Assembly: GCA_030681895.1 (NCBI GenBank)
Contig: JAUXRI010000295.1
Span: 1-57,404, forward strand
Reading direction: 5' to 3'
Length of the DNA stretch: 57,404 nt
From: Myxococcales bacterium
Lineage (GTDB): Bacteria > Myxococcota > Myxococcia > Myxococcales > Myxococcaceae
Under the pieces are notes generated by a model. It was not told the origin of the DNA and searched no databases. It saw only the letters and a program-made list of their open reading frames with translations. Below, piece by piece: positions 34,061 to 42,295 of the stretch. The translations under genes were made by a program, and so were the position numbers. Numbering within the stretch: the stretch's first letter is position 1; the number at the start of each line of letters is the position of its first letter.

Positions 34061-34942
34061 CTAGAGCACGTCGAGCAACGTGAGCTTGAAGGACTTCGCC
34101 GCGGCCGACATCGAGGCCTCGAGCGCGCGCTCGGCGGCCGCGAACCGGGTGCTGGCGTCGAAGATGTCGATGTCTTCGAGCTGGGCGCGAGCGTCAGTCG
34201 CCGTGTCGCCGTTGATGCGCGCGGTGCTCGAGGCGACGTCGAAGACGTTCATCATCGCGCCTGCGCGAGACTGTGAGGCGGTGACCTGCTTCATGCCGTC
34301 GGCGAGCTCTTGAATCGCGGCACGGATGCCCACGACGTCGTTGGCGCCCAGGGCGGTCGAGAGGTTCGATAGTGACGCCAGCACGTCGACGCCACCACCG
34401 ACGCCGCGGAAGGTCGAGTCTGCGCGAATCGACGCGTCCTGCAGCACGCCCGGCGCGATCTCGACCCGCCTCGTGTTGGTGTCGCCCACGTAGGCGCCCG
34501 TCGCATCGAACGGTGGCGCCTGGTCGGCGGTCCCTGCAAACAGGAAACGATCGCCGAACTTGATGTTGAGCTGAGACACGACGGACTGGAAGAGCTGCTG
34601 CACTTCGCCGCCTGCGGAGGCTCGATCGCCAGCGTTGTACGTGTCGTTGGAGAGCTGCACCGCGAGCTCCTGCGCCCGGCTCAGGGTGGTGACGACCTGT
34701 TGAAACGCACCGTCGACGGCGCCCAGCTCTTCACTCGCGCGATCGGCGGCGTTCTGCATCGCGCCCTGGCGCACCTTGTCCTGCGCGAACCGGGTGATGA
34801 GGCCCGCCGCGGCCGCGTCGTCCCACGGGGCCTCGACCCGCTTTCCCGAGGACACCTGCTCCCCTGCGATTGTGCTCTCGGTGCGCGACCGCATGAGGCG
34901 GCGATTCGCGAGATCGTACATGTAGCCGTCGCTCACCCTCAT
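34061..34942 (-). CDS. flgL: Flagellar hook-filament junction protein FlgL
   Basis: A 293-aa hook-associated protein 3, sharing flagellin-like D0/D1 helices. The N-terminus (MRVSDGYMYDLANRRLMRSR) and the ISSGKR-like VSSGKRVEAPWDDAAAAG motif are typical. The C-terminus (LEASMSAAAKSFKLTLLDVL) is a D0 helix. It connects the hook to the filament together with FlgK. It begins 13 bases after flgK, so the two are cotranscribed. Confidence 0.9.
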   Translation of the reverse strand: MRVSDGYMYDLANRRLMRSRTESTIAGEQVSSGKRVEAPWDDAAAAGLITRFAQDKVRQGAMQNAADRASEELGAVDGAFQQVVTTLSRAQELAVQLSNDTYNAGDRASAGGEVQQLFQSVVSQLNIKFGDRFLFAGTADQAPPFDATGAYVGDTNTRRVEIAPGVLQDASIRADSTFRGVGGGVDVLASLSNLSTALGANDVVGIRAAIQELADGMKQVTASQSRAGAMMNVFDVASSTARINGDTATDARAQLEDIDIFDASTRFAAAERALEASMSAAAKSFKLTLLDVL

Positions 34943-34955
34943 CGTCGTGCTCCCT

Positions 34956-36350
34956 TCAGCGCAGCTGCAGCAAGGTCTCGAGCATCTGGTCGGCGGTCTT
35001 GATGACGCGGCTCACGGCCTCGTAGGCACGCTGCGACCGCTGCATGTTCACCAACTCCTCGTCGATCGAGACGCCCGAGACCGACTGGCGCATCGCCGTG
35101 AGGTTGTTCAGCACGGCTTGATCGCCCTCGCTGCGGGCCATGGTGCGCGCGGTCGTGGCGCCGTAGTTCGCGGTGATGCTCCCGAGCTCGGCTTCGGCGC
35201 TCCGGCCCGAGCTCAACAGCTGCGACTCGGTGTTGATGATGGCCTGCGCGATCGAGCCGTCTCCTGGCGCGCCAGCAGCGGCGGCTGCGGGGAACAACGA
35301 GACGTTCGCCGCCAGGGCGGGGTCGGTCGCGAGCGTGCGCGCCGCGCCAGTGGCCGTCGCCGAGACCGAGAAGATCGAGCGGCCCGTGGAGCCGTCGAGC
35401 GCGAAGCCCGTCTGCGACACCGCGTTGATGGCGTTGGCGAAGTCGAAGGCGAGCTGATCGAGACGGGTCTGCGCAGTGGCCATCGCGCCGTCGCGAGCCG
35501 CGAGCATGCCGCCGAGCTCTCCACCCGGAGCCTGCGCGAGCTGCACCGCGCTGGTCGCCGAGGGCGTTGTGATCCACAACGCCAGGCGACCGCCGTTGGC
35601 AAGATCGGGGAGCGCCGACAGCGACGCGGCCCGGTCGCCCTGCACGAGCGAGATGCCAGAGGGCAGGGTGAGGTTGGCGTCGGTGCCGTTGTTGGGAATG
35701 GGTCGAGCGCCAGTGATCTCCGACACGCGGTCGACGAGCCTCTGCCGCGCATCGAGCAGATCGTTGGGCCGGCCGCCGTTGATCGAGGCCTGGGCGATCT
35801 CGGAGTTCAGCCGCGCGACCTGGGCAAGCGCCTCGTTCAACTCCGGCAGCTGGCCCGAGAGCCGCGAGTCGACGCCAGAACGTGCGCTGTCGAGGGCGGT
35901 CGCGGTCTGGTTGAAGCTTGCGGACAAGCGTGTGGCCGAAGCGACGGCCGCTTCACGAAGGTTCGGGCTGGCGGCGTTCTGCGCGAGCGCGCGGAGCTGG
36001 CCGTAAAAGCTCGAGAGCGCGTCGGTCAAGCCGGCGTCGGGGCTCAACGCGCTGACGCCCTGGAGCAGCTGCGCCTCGGTCGTCGACTGACGCTCCGTGC
36101 CTGAGGCGACCGGGAGCTGCTGCTCGACGAAACGATCTCTCGCCTGCGTCACGGCCTGCAGCACCGAGCCTCGACCGATGAACGAGTTGCCGATCTGATC
36201 GGCTGGGCTGACAGCCGCGAGCTCGGCGCGTTGCCTCGCGAAGCCGGGCGTGTTCGCGTTGTTGAGGTTGTGCGCGACCGTCGACGAATACGCCTGCTGC
36301 GCCGAGAGGCTCTGCGCTCCTTGACGGAGGACTGAGAGAAGGCCGCTCAT
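34956..36350 (-). CDS. flgK: Flagellar hook-filament junction protein FlgK
   Basis: A 464-aa hook-associated protein 1. The N-terminus (GLLSVLRQGAQSLSAQQ and AHNLNNANTPGFARQR) has the rod/hook NTPGF signature. The C-terminus (VSIDEELVNMQRSQRAYEA and TADQMLETLLQL) has the matching helix. It forms the first junction ring above the hook. Its start overlaps the flgN-like stop by one base (TGATG), so the chaperone and its client are translationally linked. Confidence 0.95.
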   Translation of the reverse strand: MSGLLSVLRQGAQSLSAQQAYSSTVAHNLNNANTPGFARQRAELAAVSPADQIGNSFIGRGSVLQAVTQARDRFVEQQLPVASGTERQSTTEAQLLQGVSALSPDAGLTDALSSFYGQLRALAQNAASPNLREAAVASATRLSASFNQTATALDSARSGVDSRLSGQLPELNEALAQVARLNSEIAQASINGGRPNDLLDARQRLVDRVSEITGARPIPNNGTDANLTLPSGISLVQGDRAASLSALPDLANGGRLALWITTPSATSAVQLAQAPGGELGGMLAARDGAMATAQTRLDQLAFDFANAINAVSQTGFALDGSTGRSIFSVSATATGAARTLATDPALAANVSLFPAAAAAGAPGDGSIAQAIINTESQLLSSGRSAEAELGSITANYGATTARTMARSEGDQAVLNNLTAMRQSVSGVSIDEELVNMQRSQRAYEAVSRVIKTADQMLETLLQLR

Positions 36351-36823
36351 CAGACGTGCTCCGAGTGAGTGGAAGCCTCGGTGGCTGCCAGCACGCCGCG
36401 GCGCCCGTAGGCCGCTGGACGTGGTGCGAGGTGTGAGACGTAGGCGCGCACGAAGGTGAGGGCCCGCTCTGCGAGGGCCTGATTGAAGACGTCGAGCTCC
36501 TGAAGCGCTCCCGTCAGCGCGCGAATCTCACCGAAGACCGACCCGAGCTGCGCGCCTTCGAATGGGTACCAGCTCGTCAGTTGCTCCAGCGTGACGTCGC
36601 GTTGGCCGTGCTCGGTGGCGACCTGTGCGAGCGCCTGGGCGATCGAGTCCGAGAGCTGGCTCGAGCCCTGGTTGAACGCCTCGCGCTCCGACGCCTGGAG
36701 CAACAGCGCGTCGACCTGCATGCCTTTGAGCACGCTGCGGGCCGCGCGCGCACGCTTCACCTCAGCGGCGAGCGTGTTGCGGAGCTGAATCGAGAGTGAG
36801 ATCGCCGCTTCGAGTGGCATCAA
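36350..36823 (-). CDS. FlgN-like flagellar export chaperone
   Basis: A 157-aa helical protein (RNTLAAEVKRARAARSVLKG and LLLQASEREAFNQ) matching the FlgN chaperone pattern, which binds FlgK and FlgL before export. The C-terminus (RRGVLAATEASTHSEHV) is variable, as in the family. It lies between flgM and flgK, overlapping flgK by one base. The name is based on position and helical pattern rather than on diagnostic residues. Confidence 0.7.
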   Translation of the reverse strand: MMPLEAAISLSIQLRNTLAAEVKRARAARSVLKGMQVDALLLQASEREAFNQGSSQLSDSIAQALAQVATEHGQRDVTLEQLTSWYPFEGAQLGSVFGEIRALTGALQELDVFNQALAERALTFVRAYVSHLAPRPAAYGRRGVLAATEASTHSEHV

Positions 36824-36838
36824 GGTGCCTGAGGTGGG

Positions 36839-37138
36839 TCACTGCAGCAGCGCGCGCAACTTCGCTTCGAGCTCAGCCTGCGAGACGAGCTGGTTCGCGA
36901 TCTGCTGGGGTGAGGGGTAGTACTGGCCGCTCTTGACCGCGGCGATCACGTCTTGAACACGCTGAGCCCGGCCCGCCGTCGCGGCGCTCTGGGCCGCCGA
37001 CAGATCGATGTCGGGCGCTTTCGAGACCGACACCTTCTCTTTGGGTCCCTCTGAAGCTTCGGCCTTTTGAGCTGGTGCTGCCGCACGCTGGGCTGCGAGC
37101 GGAACGATCTGCCCTGCTTTTTGATCGATGACTTTCAT
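36839..37138 (-). CDS. flgM: Anti-sigma28 factor FlgM
   Basis: A 99-aa mostly disordered protein. The C-terminal half (RAQRVQDVIAAVKSGQYYPS and QQIANQLVSQAELEAKLRAL) matches the sigma28-binding helices of FlgM. FlgM holds sigma28 until the hook is built and it is exported. The first part is Ala/Lys/Ser-rich, as expected for an export-competent chain. It overlaps the flgJ stop by four bases and is in the same transcript as the hook genes, which fits the known checkpoint. Confidence 0.85.
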   Translation of the reverse strand: MKVIDQKAGQIVPLAAQRAAAPAQKAEASEGPKEKVSVSKAPDIDLSAAQSAATAGRAQRVQDVIAAVKSGQYYPSPQQIANQLVSQAELEAKLRALLQ

Positions 37139-37788
37139 GGGGTTCCTCCACCCATCTCTTCGACACCAAGCCGGTAGGACTTAAGGGCGCGGACCGGATC
37201 AATCGGATGACCCGCCTCGCGCACCTCGAGATGAAGGTGTGGGCCAGTACTTCTGCCGGTTTGGCCGACAGTCGCGACAGGGGCACCCTCTGGGACGACT
37301 TGGCCCCGGGTCACCAGCACCTCGCTGGCGTGGGCGTACAGGGTCGTCGTGCCGTCATCGTGCTGGAGCTCGACCGCGTTGCCGTAGCCGCCGCGCTCTC
37401 CTGCGAAGATCACGGTGCCCGCCTTCGCTGCGGGAATCGGCGTTCCTTCCGAGGCAGGCAGGTCGACGCCGGTGTGCATCGACGGCTTGTGGTGCAGCGG
37501 GTCGACGCGCTGACCGAACCCCGATGACATGTGTCCGAACCCGCTCGGGGTCCCGTGCGCCTGGGGCATGGGTTCCATCGGCGTCGTGGTGTCCGGCTGA
37601 CCCGCCGTCATGAGTTTGGCGAGACCCATTCCGCCGCTCTTCGCGACCGCATCGGCCAGCGACTCCGCGAACAGATCGTACGCATGTGCGCTGCCGGGTG
37701 AATTCGAGCCCTTGAAGACACCGGAGCTGTGCAGCAGCTGCTTGAGCAACACGCTCTCGAGCTGGGTGGCGGCTTCGTTGAGCTTCAT
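37135..37788 (-). CDS. FlgJ-like rod-binding domain fused to an M23 peptidoglycan endopeptidase
   Basis: A 217-aa protein. Residues 1-62 are a FlgJ rod-binding domain (ATQLESVLLKQLLHS and ADAVAKSGGMGLAKLM). Residues about 84-205 are an M23/LytM peptidase with His105 and Asp109 (HTGVDL), His153 in YAHAS and His184/His186 in GPHLHLE, the canonical zinc and catalytic set. In E. coli FlgJ the second domain is a muramidase; here it is an endopeptidase. It should cut peptidoglycan cross-links so the rod can pass. It overlaps flgI by one base and flgM by four. Confidence 0.9.
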   Translation of the reverse strand: MKLNEAATQLESVLLKQLLHSSGVFKGSNSPGSAHAYDLFAESLADAVAKSGGMGLAKLMTAGQPDTTTPMEPMPQAHGTPSGFGHMSSGFGQRVDPLHHKPSMHTGVDLPASEGTPIPAAKAGTVIFAGERGGYGNAVELQHDDGTTTLYAHASEVLVTRGQVVPEGAPVATVGQTGRSTGPHLHLEVREAGHPIDPVRALKSYRLGVEEMGGGTP

Positions 37789-38867
37789 CAGAGCACCTCG
37801 ATGTCGGCGTCGAGCGCACCGGCGGCCTTGAGCGCCTGGAGAATCGCGATCAGATCACGAGGCGGTGCGCCGATGGCGTTGAGCGCGGCGACCAGCTCAT
37901 CCACGGTGCTCGCCTTCGGCATCTTCACCGCCGACTTCTGCTCCTCGGTGGCGTCGGCCTGCTGACTCGGCGCGACCACCGTCTGCCCGCCGCTCGCGAA
38001 CGCGCCCGGTTGCGACACCCCGAACGACGTCTGAATCGACACGCGCAGCCCACCATGTGCGACGGCTGCGGGGCGAAGGCGAACCGTCTCACCGAGCACG
38101 ACCGTTCCTGTCCGCTCACTCACGACCACCTTGGCGCGGCTGTCGGCGTCGACCTCGATCGCCTCGAGCTGGGCGAGGAGCTCGATCGGGCTCTGGCCGG
38201 CGGGCACGGTCACCTCGACGGCGGCAGGGTCGAGCGCCTTCGCTGTCGAGGCCCCAAGGACACCGTTGACGGCCGCGGCGATGCGCGAGGCGTTGGTGAA
38301 GTCGGGGCGACGGAGCCTCAAGGTCAGCGGGCCCATGCCGAGGTTGGGGATGACGGACTTCTCGATCGTCGCGCCGCCCGGCACCGTGCCGCTCGCTGGG
38401 CTGTTCTTCCGCACCGACGCGTACGCCGCTTGAAGATCGAAGCCACCGACCTGCACGGGGCCCTGGCCGACTGCGTAGACGACGCCATCGGCTCCCGAGA
38501 GCGGCGTGAAGAGCAGAGTGCCACCCTGGAGCGAGCGCGCGTTGCCCATCGCGCTGACGGTGACGTCGAGGGTCGCGCCAGTGCGTGAGAAGGTCGGCAG
38601 CTTGCCCGTCACCATCACTGCGGCCACGTTGCGTGAGCGGATGTCGCGGGGATCGATCTTGACGCCGAGGCGGCCGAGCAGACCCGACATCGACTGCATC
38701 GTGAAGAGCACCTGCTCGGTGTCACCGGTGTTGGTGAGGCCGACGACGAGGCCGTAGCCGACGAGGGCGTTCTCGCGGAACCCCTGCACGTCGGTGAGCT
38801 CCTTGAGCCGCGCCTTGCCTGCGAGCGCGGACGACGACACCAGGGCGATGAGAGCGAGAGCGCGCAT
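37788..38867 (-). CDS. flgI: Flagellar P-ring protein FlgI
   Basis: A 359-aa periplasmic protein with a signal peptide (MRALALIALVSSSALAG). It forms the P ring around the rod in the peptidoglycan layer. The conserved LVGYGLVVGLTNTGD, IDPRDIRSRNVAAVMVTG and SLQGGTLLFTPLSGADG blocks are present, as is a C-terminal region with DELVAALNAIGAPPRDLI. Length is close to E. coli FlgI (365 aa). It starts two bases after flgH and overlaps flgJ by one. Confidence 0.95.
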   Translation of the reverse strand: MRALALIALVSSSALAGKARLKELTDVQGFRENALVGYGLVVGLTNTGDTEQVLFTMQSMSGLLGRLGVKIDPRDIRSRNVAAVMVTGKLPTFSRTGATLDVTVSAMGNARSLQGGTLLFTPLSGADGVVYAVGQGPVQVGGFDLQAAYASVRKNSPASGTVPGGATIEKSVIPNLGMGPLTLRLRRPDFTNASRIAAAVNGVLGASTAKALDPAAVEVTVPAGQSPIELLAQLEAIEVDADSRAKVVVSERTGTVVLGETVRLRPAAVAHGGLRVSIQTSFGVSQPGAFASGGQTVVAPSQQADATEEQKSAVKMPKASTVDELVAALNAIGAPPRDLIAILQALKAAGALDADIEVL

Positions 38868-38869
38868 GA

Positions 38870-39559
38870 TCAGAAGGGCCAGACCCAGTTGAAGAAGCGG
38901 GTCAGCAGCCCCGGCTTCTGGTTGTCCGAGAGCACGCCGCGCCCGGTGAACTCGATCTCGGCGTCGGCGACGTACGAGCTGCGCACCGAGTTGTCCTGCG
39001 TGATGTCGATCGGCCGCACGACACCCGAGATGTAGAAGTGCTGCTCCTCGCTGTTCACCAGCACCACGCGGTGGCCCTCGATGAAGAGGTTGCCGTTCGG
39101 CAAGACCTTCTTGACGATCGCCGGGACCGTCGCAGTGAGGCGCTCGGTGCGGCCGGTTCGACCGTCGGCGGCGAAGTCGACGCCGCTCTTGAGGCCGACG
39201 GTTCCGTCGAGCTGCGGTCCCGCGTTCACCGTCGTGCCCGCCGCCTTGAGGAAGGCCGTCAGCGCGAGGTTGATGTCGGAGTCACGCTTGAGATTGGTGT
39301 CGGCGCTGCGGCGCGCGTCGGCCAGCTCTTCGATGCGCACGACGACCAGGTCCTGTTCACGGAAGGCGCGGTAGTCGGAGTAGAGCGCCGCGTTCCTCGC
39401 GTCAGGGCGCCAGAGGCCTCCGCCCGAGTCGGCTTCAGCGGCTGCGTTTTTCGGCTGCACCACCTCGTAGTTGCGCTGCTTCGGCACGTAGGCGTCGATG
39501 TGCGGAACGCTGCACGCGCTGGAGACCAGGGCGGCGATGGTGAGGAGGCGCGAGTTCAT
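38870..39559 (-). CDS. flgH: Flagellar L-ring protein FlgH
   Basis: A 229-aa outer-membrane lipoprotein forming the L ring. The signal peptide ends at SSAC, a weak but plausible lipobox for FlgH (MNSRLLTIAALVSSAC). The motifs LYSDYRAFREQDLVVVRI and LPNGNLFIEGHRVVLVN are characteristic, and the end IEFTGRGVLSDNQKPG matches the family. A four-base overlap with flgA suggests coupled translation. Confidence 0.95.
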   Translation of the reverse strand: MNSRLLTIAALVSSACSVPHIDAYVPKQRNYEVVQPKNAAAEADSGGGLWRPDARNAALYSDYRAFREQDLVVVRIEELADARRSADTNLKRDSDINLALTAFLKAAGTTVNAGPQLDGTVGLKSGVDFAADGRTGRTERLTATVPAIVKKVLPNGNLFIEGHRVVLVNSEEQHFYISGVVRPIDITQDNSVRSSYVADAEIEFTGRGVLSDNQKPGLLTRFFNWVWPF

Positions 39560-40134
39560 GTTCCGCCCTCGAGGGTGGTGATGAGGACGCCGTCACGGAA
39601 CGTGCCCGAGACGCGCTTGCCTGAGGCGAGTGATGCGCAGACCCGCTGGCCGCACGAGATGATGGTGCCGCGCTGCTCGATGCTGATGGCGTTGAGGGTG
39701 AGCCGCACCAGCACTGACGTCCCGGGCGCAGGGCCGAAACGAACGTCGGTCTCTCGCAAGACGACGCCAGCGCGCAGGTGACGGCTCGCGGTCGCGCCTT
39801 CGAGGCGAGGTGCCGGCGGAGTGCCGCGCAGCCATTCGCGCTCTTCCAGCCGAATCACGCCGTCGAGCGAAGCGCCTGGAGCTACGTCTTTCGTCACCAC
39901 CGCCTGCGTCGCGTACACGCGCACCGTCGCCCAGCCCCAGACCGAGCAGCTCTTTCCCGTCGCGCGAACGGCGATGCGTCCCGAGCCTTCGATGGGCTGC
40001 GGCTCGAAGCGGGTGGCAGCGCACGCCGGCGCAGTCCAGCTGGTCAGCTCGACGCGCGTGCCTTCGGGCGCATGGAGCGCGAGCGCGTCGGCGAGTGGGG
40101 TCGGAACGGCAGCGAGGAGGAGGAGGGCGATCAT
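39556..40134 (-). CDS. flgA: Flagellar P-ring assembly chaperone FlgA
   Basis: A 192-aa periplasmic chaperone for P-ring assembly, with a hydrophobic N-terminus (MIALLLLAAVPTPLADA). The C-terminal SAF-like domain has SRHLRAGVVLRETDV and a strand ending VSGTFRDGVLITTLEGG. The N-terminal part is divergent. It follows flgG by four bases and overlaps flgH. Confidence 0.85.
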   Translation of the reverse strand: MIALLLLAAVPTPLADALALHAPEGTRVELTSWTAPACAATRFEPQPIEGSGRIAVRATGKSCSVWGWATVRVYATQAVVTKDVAPGASLDGVIRLEEREWLRGTPPAPRLEGATASRHLRAGVVLRETDVRFGPAPGTSVLVRLTLNAISIEQRGTIISCGQRVCASLASGKRVSGTFRDGVLITTLEGGT

Positions 40135-40138
40135 GGCG

Positions 40139-40924
40139 TCACCGCATGCTCGTCAGGCGCTGGAGCATCTGATCGGCGGTCTGGATGACCTTCGAGTTGA
40201 GCTCGTACGAGCGCTGGGTGGAGATCATCGCGACCATCTCTTCGACGGCCTTCACGTTCGAGGTCTCGAGGAAGCCCTGGTTCAACGATCCCAGCCCCTG
40301 CTCACCGGGCCGCGCGAAGGTCGCGGTGCCGCTGGAAGCCGTCTCGACGAAGAGGTTGCCGCCGATGGCTTCGAGGCCGGCGGGGTTCTGGAACATCGAG
40401 AGCTCCAGCTTGCCCAGCTCGCTCGGTTCGACGCGCCCGGGGATCTGCGCCGAGATGGTGCCGTCGGTGCCGATGGTGATGCTCTGGGCTTCTTTTGGGA
40501 CGGTGATCTGCGGGTCGACGAGCTCGCCGCGCTGACTGACGAGCCGGCCGTCGGCGTCGATGCGGAAGGCTCCGGCGCGCGTGTAGGCGTACTCGCCGTT
40601 CGGCCGCTGAATGCGGAAGAAGCCCGCGCCCTCGATCGAGACATCGAGCGGGTTGCCGGTCTGCACCGCCTCGCCCTGACTGAAGCTGCGCGTCGTCGAG
40701 ACCGTGCGCACCCCCATGCCAACCTGCAGCGGCGCGGGCTGGGTGCCTCCGCGAGGGTCGATCTGCTGCGGCGCGCGAACCGTCTCGCTCATCAGATCTT
40801 CGAAGTCGGCGCGCGACTTCTTGAAGCCGGTGGTGCTCGCGTTCGCCAGGTTGTTGGCGATGGTGTCCATCTTGGTCTGCTGCGCGTCCATGCCGGTCGC
40901 TGCGGTGTAGAGAGAGCGGATCAC
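40139..40924 (-). CDS. flgG: Flagellar distal rod protein FlgG
   Basis: A 261-aa distal rod protein using a GTG start at 40924; E. coli FlgG is 260 aa. The N-terminus (RSLYTAATGMDAQQTKMDTI and NNLANASTTGFKKSRADF) and C-terminus (VKAVEEMVAMISTQRSYE and NSKVIQTADQMLQ) match FlgG. The longer open frame to 41161 is not used because the family begins here. It forms the distal rod between the P and L rings. Confidence 0.95.
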   Translation of the reverse strand: MIRSLYTAATGMDAQQTKMDTIANNLANASTTGFKKSRADFEDLMSETVRAPQQIDPRGGTQPAPLQVGMGVRTVSTTRSFSQGEAVQTGNPLDVSIEGAGFFRIQRPNGEYAYTRAGAFRIDADGRLVSQRGELVDPQITVPKEAQSITIGTDGTISAQIPGRVEPSELGKLELSMFQNPAGLEAIGGNLFVETASSGTATFARPGEQGLGSLNQGFLETSNVKAVEEMVAMISTQRSYELNSKVIQTADQMLQRLTSMR

Positions 40925-40937
40925 GTTTCGTCCTCCT

Positions 40938-41648
40938 TCAGCGGATACGGCCAATTTCGACGGCCTTCTCGTCGAGCTTCCGGTACGTCTGCAGCGCCTG
41001 CATCGAGGTGTCGAAGTTGCGCTGCGCCGACACCATCTGGACCGCGGCCTCGAGCGCGCTCGAGTTGCCCACCTCGAACTGGCCGAGCTTGAGCGTGTCG
41101 GACGACGGCGTGACGGCCTCGGGTGATTGCGGCCGCAGCAGCGTCGGCGAGACGCGATCAATCGATCCGTGGAGCTCGAAGATGCCGAGCTGCGCGATGC
41201 GGTTGTTGTTCGCGTAGACCGTGCCGTTCGGCTCGACCCGCACGGCCGTCTGCGGCGGCGCCATGATCGGCAGGCCGTCGACGTCGACGAGCGGCTGCCC
41301 GTTCACCTTCAGCGTGCCGCTCTCGTCGATCTGCACGCGGCCGTTGCGGGTGAAGGCCAGCCCGTCACTCATCTTCACCGCGAGGAAGCCCTTGCCCGAG
41401 GGCATGACGTCCATCGGGTCCCCGGAGTGCACGACGGCGCCGTTCGAGAGATCGAGGTTGGTCTGCACGGCGGCGGTGTGCACTTGCGGTGAGTTGCTGT
41501 TCGCCGCCTTCGCCAGGAACGCCTCGAACGCCGGCCGCGAGGCCTTGAAGCCCGGCGTGTTGATGTTGGCGAGGTTGTCCGAGATGGAGTCGAGCTGGGC
41601 CATCCGGGCCGTCGCTCCATTCATGCTCACGTAGATTCCATCAGCCAT
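40938..41648 (-). CDS. flgF: Flagellar proximal rod protein FlgF
   Basis: A 236-aa rod protein with the N-terminal motif GIYVSMNGATARMAQLDSIS and NLANINTPGFKASR, and a C-terminus like other rod proteins (EAAVQMVSAQRNFDT). FlgF is part of the proximal rod. It is the first gene of the flagellar operon and sits 24 bases downstream of a sigma54-type promoter. The in-frame extension to 41828 covers the promoter region and is not used. Confidence 0.9.
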   Translation of the reverse strand: MADGIYVSMNGATARMAQLDSISDNLANINTPGFKASRPAFEAFLAKAANSNSPQVHTAAVQTNLDLSNGAVVHSGDPMDVMPSGKGFLAVKMSDGLAFTRNGRVQIDESGTLKVNGQPLVDVDGLPIMAPPQTAVRVEPNGTVYANNNRIAQLGIFELHGSIDRVSPTLLRPQSPEAVTPSSDTLKLGQFEVGNSSALEAAVQMVSAQRNFDTSMQALQTYRKLDEKAVEIGRIR

Positions 41649-41671
41649 GTGACACCTCGGGAGGGTGCTTG

Positions 41672-41687
41672 AGCAGCGCGTGTGCCA
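41672..41687 (-). promoter_or_regulatory. Sigma54-type promoter of the flagellar rod operon
   Basis: On the minus strand the bases are TGGCAC-ACGCG-CTGCT, against the consensus TGGCAC-N5-TTGCW. The -24 GG and -12 GC are ten bases apart as required; only one base of the -12 box differs. The predicted start lies a few bases before the flgF ribosome-binding site. Sigma54 normally drives rod and hook genes in polar flagellar systems. Confidence 0.7.
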
Positions 41688-41733
41688 TGGGTCAGCGGCA
41701 CCTCCTGCCGGGCTGGGCTGCCTCGCGGCCGAA

Positions 41734-41759
41734 TTCGCCGGGCTGCCTTCGCCGGGTTG
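41734..41759. repeat. Tandem 14-bp repeat upstream of the flgF promoter
   Basis: TTCGCCGGGCTGCC (41734-41747) is followed directly by TTCGCCGGGTTG (41748-41759), the same sequence with one change. A third partial copy (CTGCCGGGCTGG) begins at about 41705. They lie between the sigma54-type promoter and a palindrome and may be protein-binding sites. Confidence 0.5.
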
Positions 41760-41791
41760 TCGCGCTTCTGACAGGTCGCCCCAACCCATGC

Positions 41792-41806
41792 GGGTCACGT
41801 TGACCC
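41792..41806. promoter_or_regulatory. Perfect palindrome, candidate enhancer-binding-protein site
   Basis: GGGTCA (41792-41797) and TGACCC (41801-41806) form a perfect inverted repeat around CGT. It is about 105-135 bases upstream of the flgF sigma54-type promoter, a distance typical of activator sites used with sigma54. No protein can be assigned from sequence alone. Confidence 0.4.
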
Positions 41807-41869
41807 ACGGCGGTGATCGACGATTCAACAGGTTGGAATGGGCGCGCGACCTGCAATCTCGCCCCGTCG

Positions 41870-42286
41870 ATGCGGACTCGACTCGATGCGGTGGTGCAGG
41901 TGAGGGAGCGGGCGGAGGAGAAGGCGCTGCGACAGGTGGTCGAGGCCGAGACCCAGGCGAAGGTGGCTCACGAGCGCGCCGAAACCCTCAAGAAGATCGC
42001 CCAGCAGGATCAGCGCAAGCCCGGCGACGCGGCCACGTGGGAGATCGCCGAGACGGCGCACGTTCGTGCGCTGAGTGATGCCCGAAAGGCACAAAAAGAA
42101 GCAGAGCGCGTCGCCGCCGAGGTCTCGAAGGTGCGCGTCGTCTACACGTCGGCACATCAGCGGGCCGAGGTCGTCCGTCGCGTCGCCGAGACCCGCCGAG
42201 ATGAACAGCGCCGCGATGTCGAGCGCGTCGAAGAGAAGGCCCTCGACGAAGTGGCTTCGCTGCTCTGGTACCGCAAGGCGGGCTGA
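41870..42286 (+). CDS. FliJ-like coiled-coil protein, divergent from flgF
   Basis: About 138 aa from the ATG at 41870, almost entirely coiled coil and rich in Glu, Arg and Ala (RERAEEKALRQVVEAETQ and AHQRAEVVRRVAETRRD). Size and composition match FliJ, the flagellar export protein that links FliI and FlhA. The call rests on coiled-coil length and neighbourhood; other coiled-coil proteins cannot be excluded. It is divergent from flgF with 221 bases between, and its stop lies nine bases from the convergent synthase-like gene. Confidence 0.55.
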   Translation: MRTRLDAVVQVRERAEEKALRQVVEAETQAKVAHERAETLKKIAQQDQRKPGDAATWEIAETAHVRALSDARKAQKEAERVAAEVSKVRVVYTSAHQRAEVVRRVAETRRDEQRRDVERVEEKALDEVASLLWYRKAG

Positions 42287-42295
42287 GCCAGCTCG

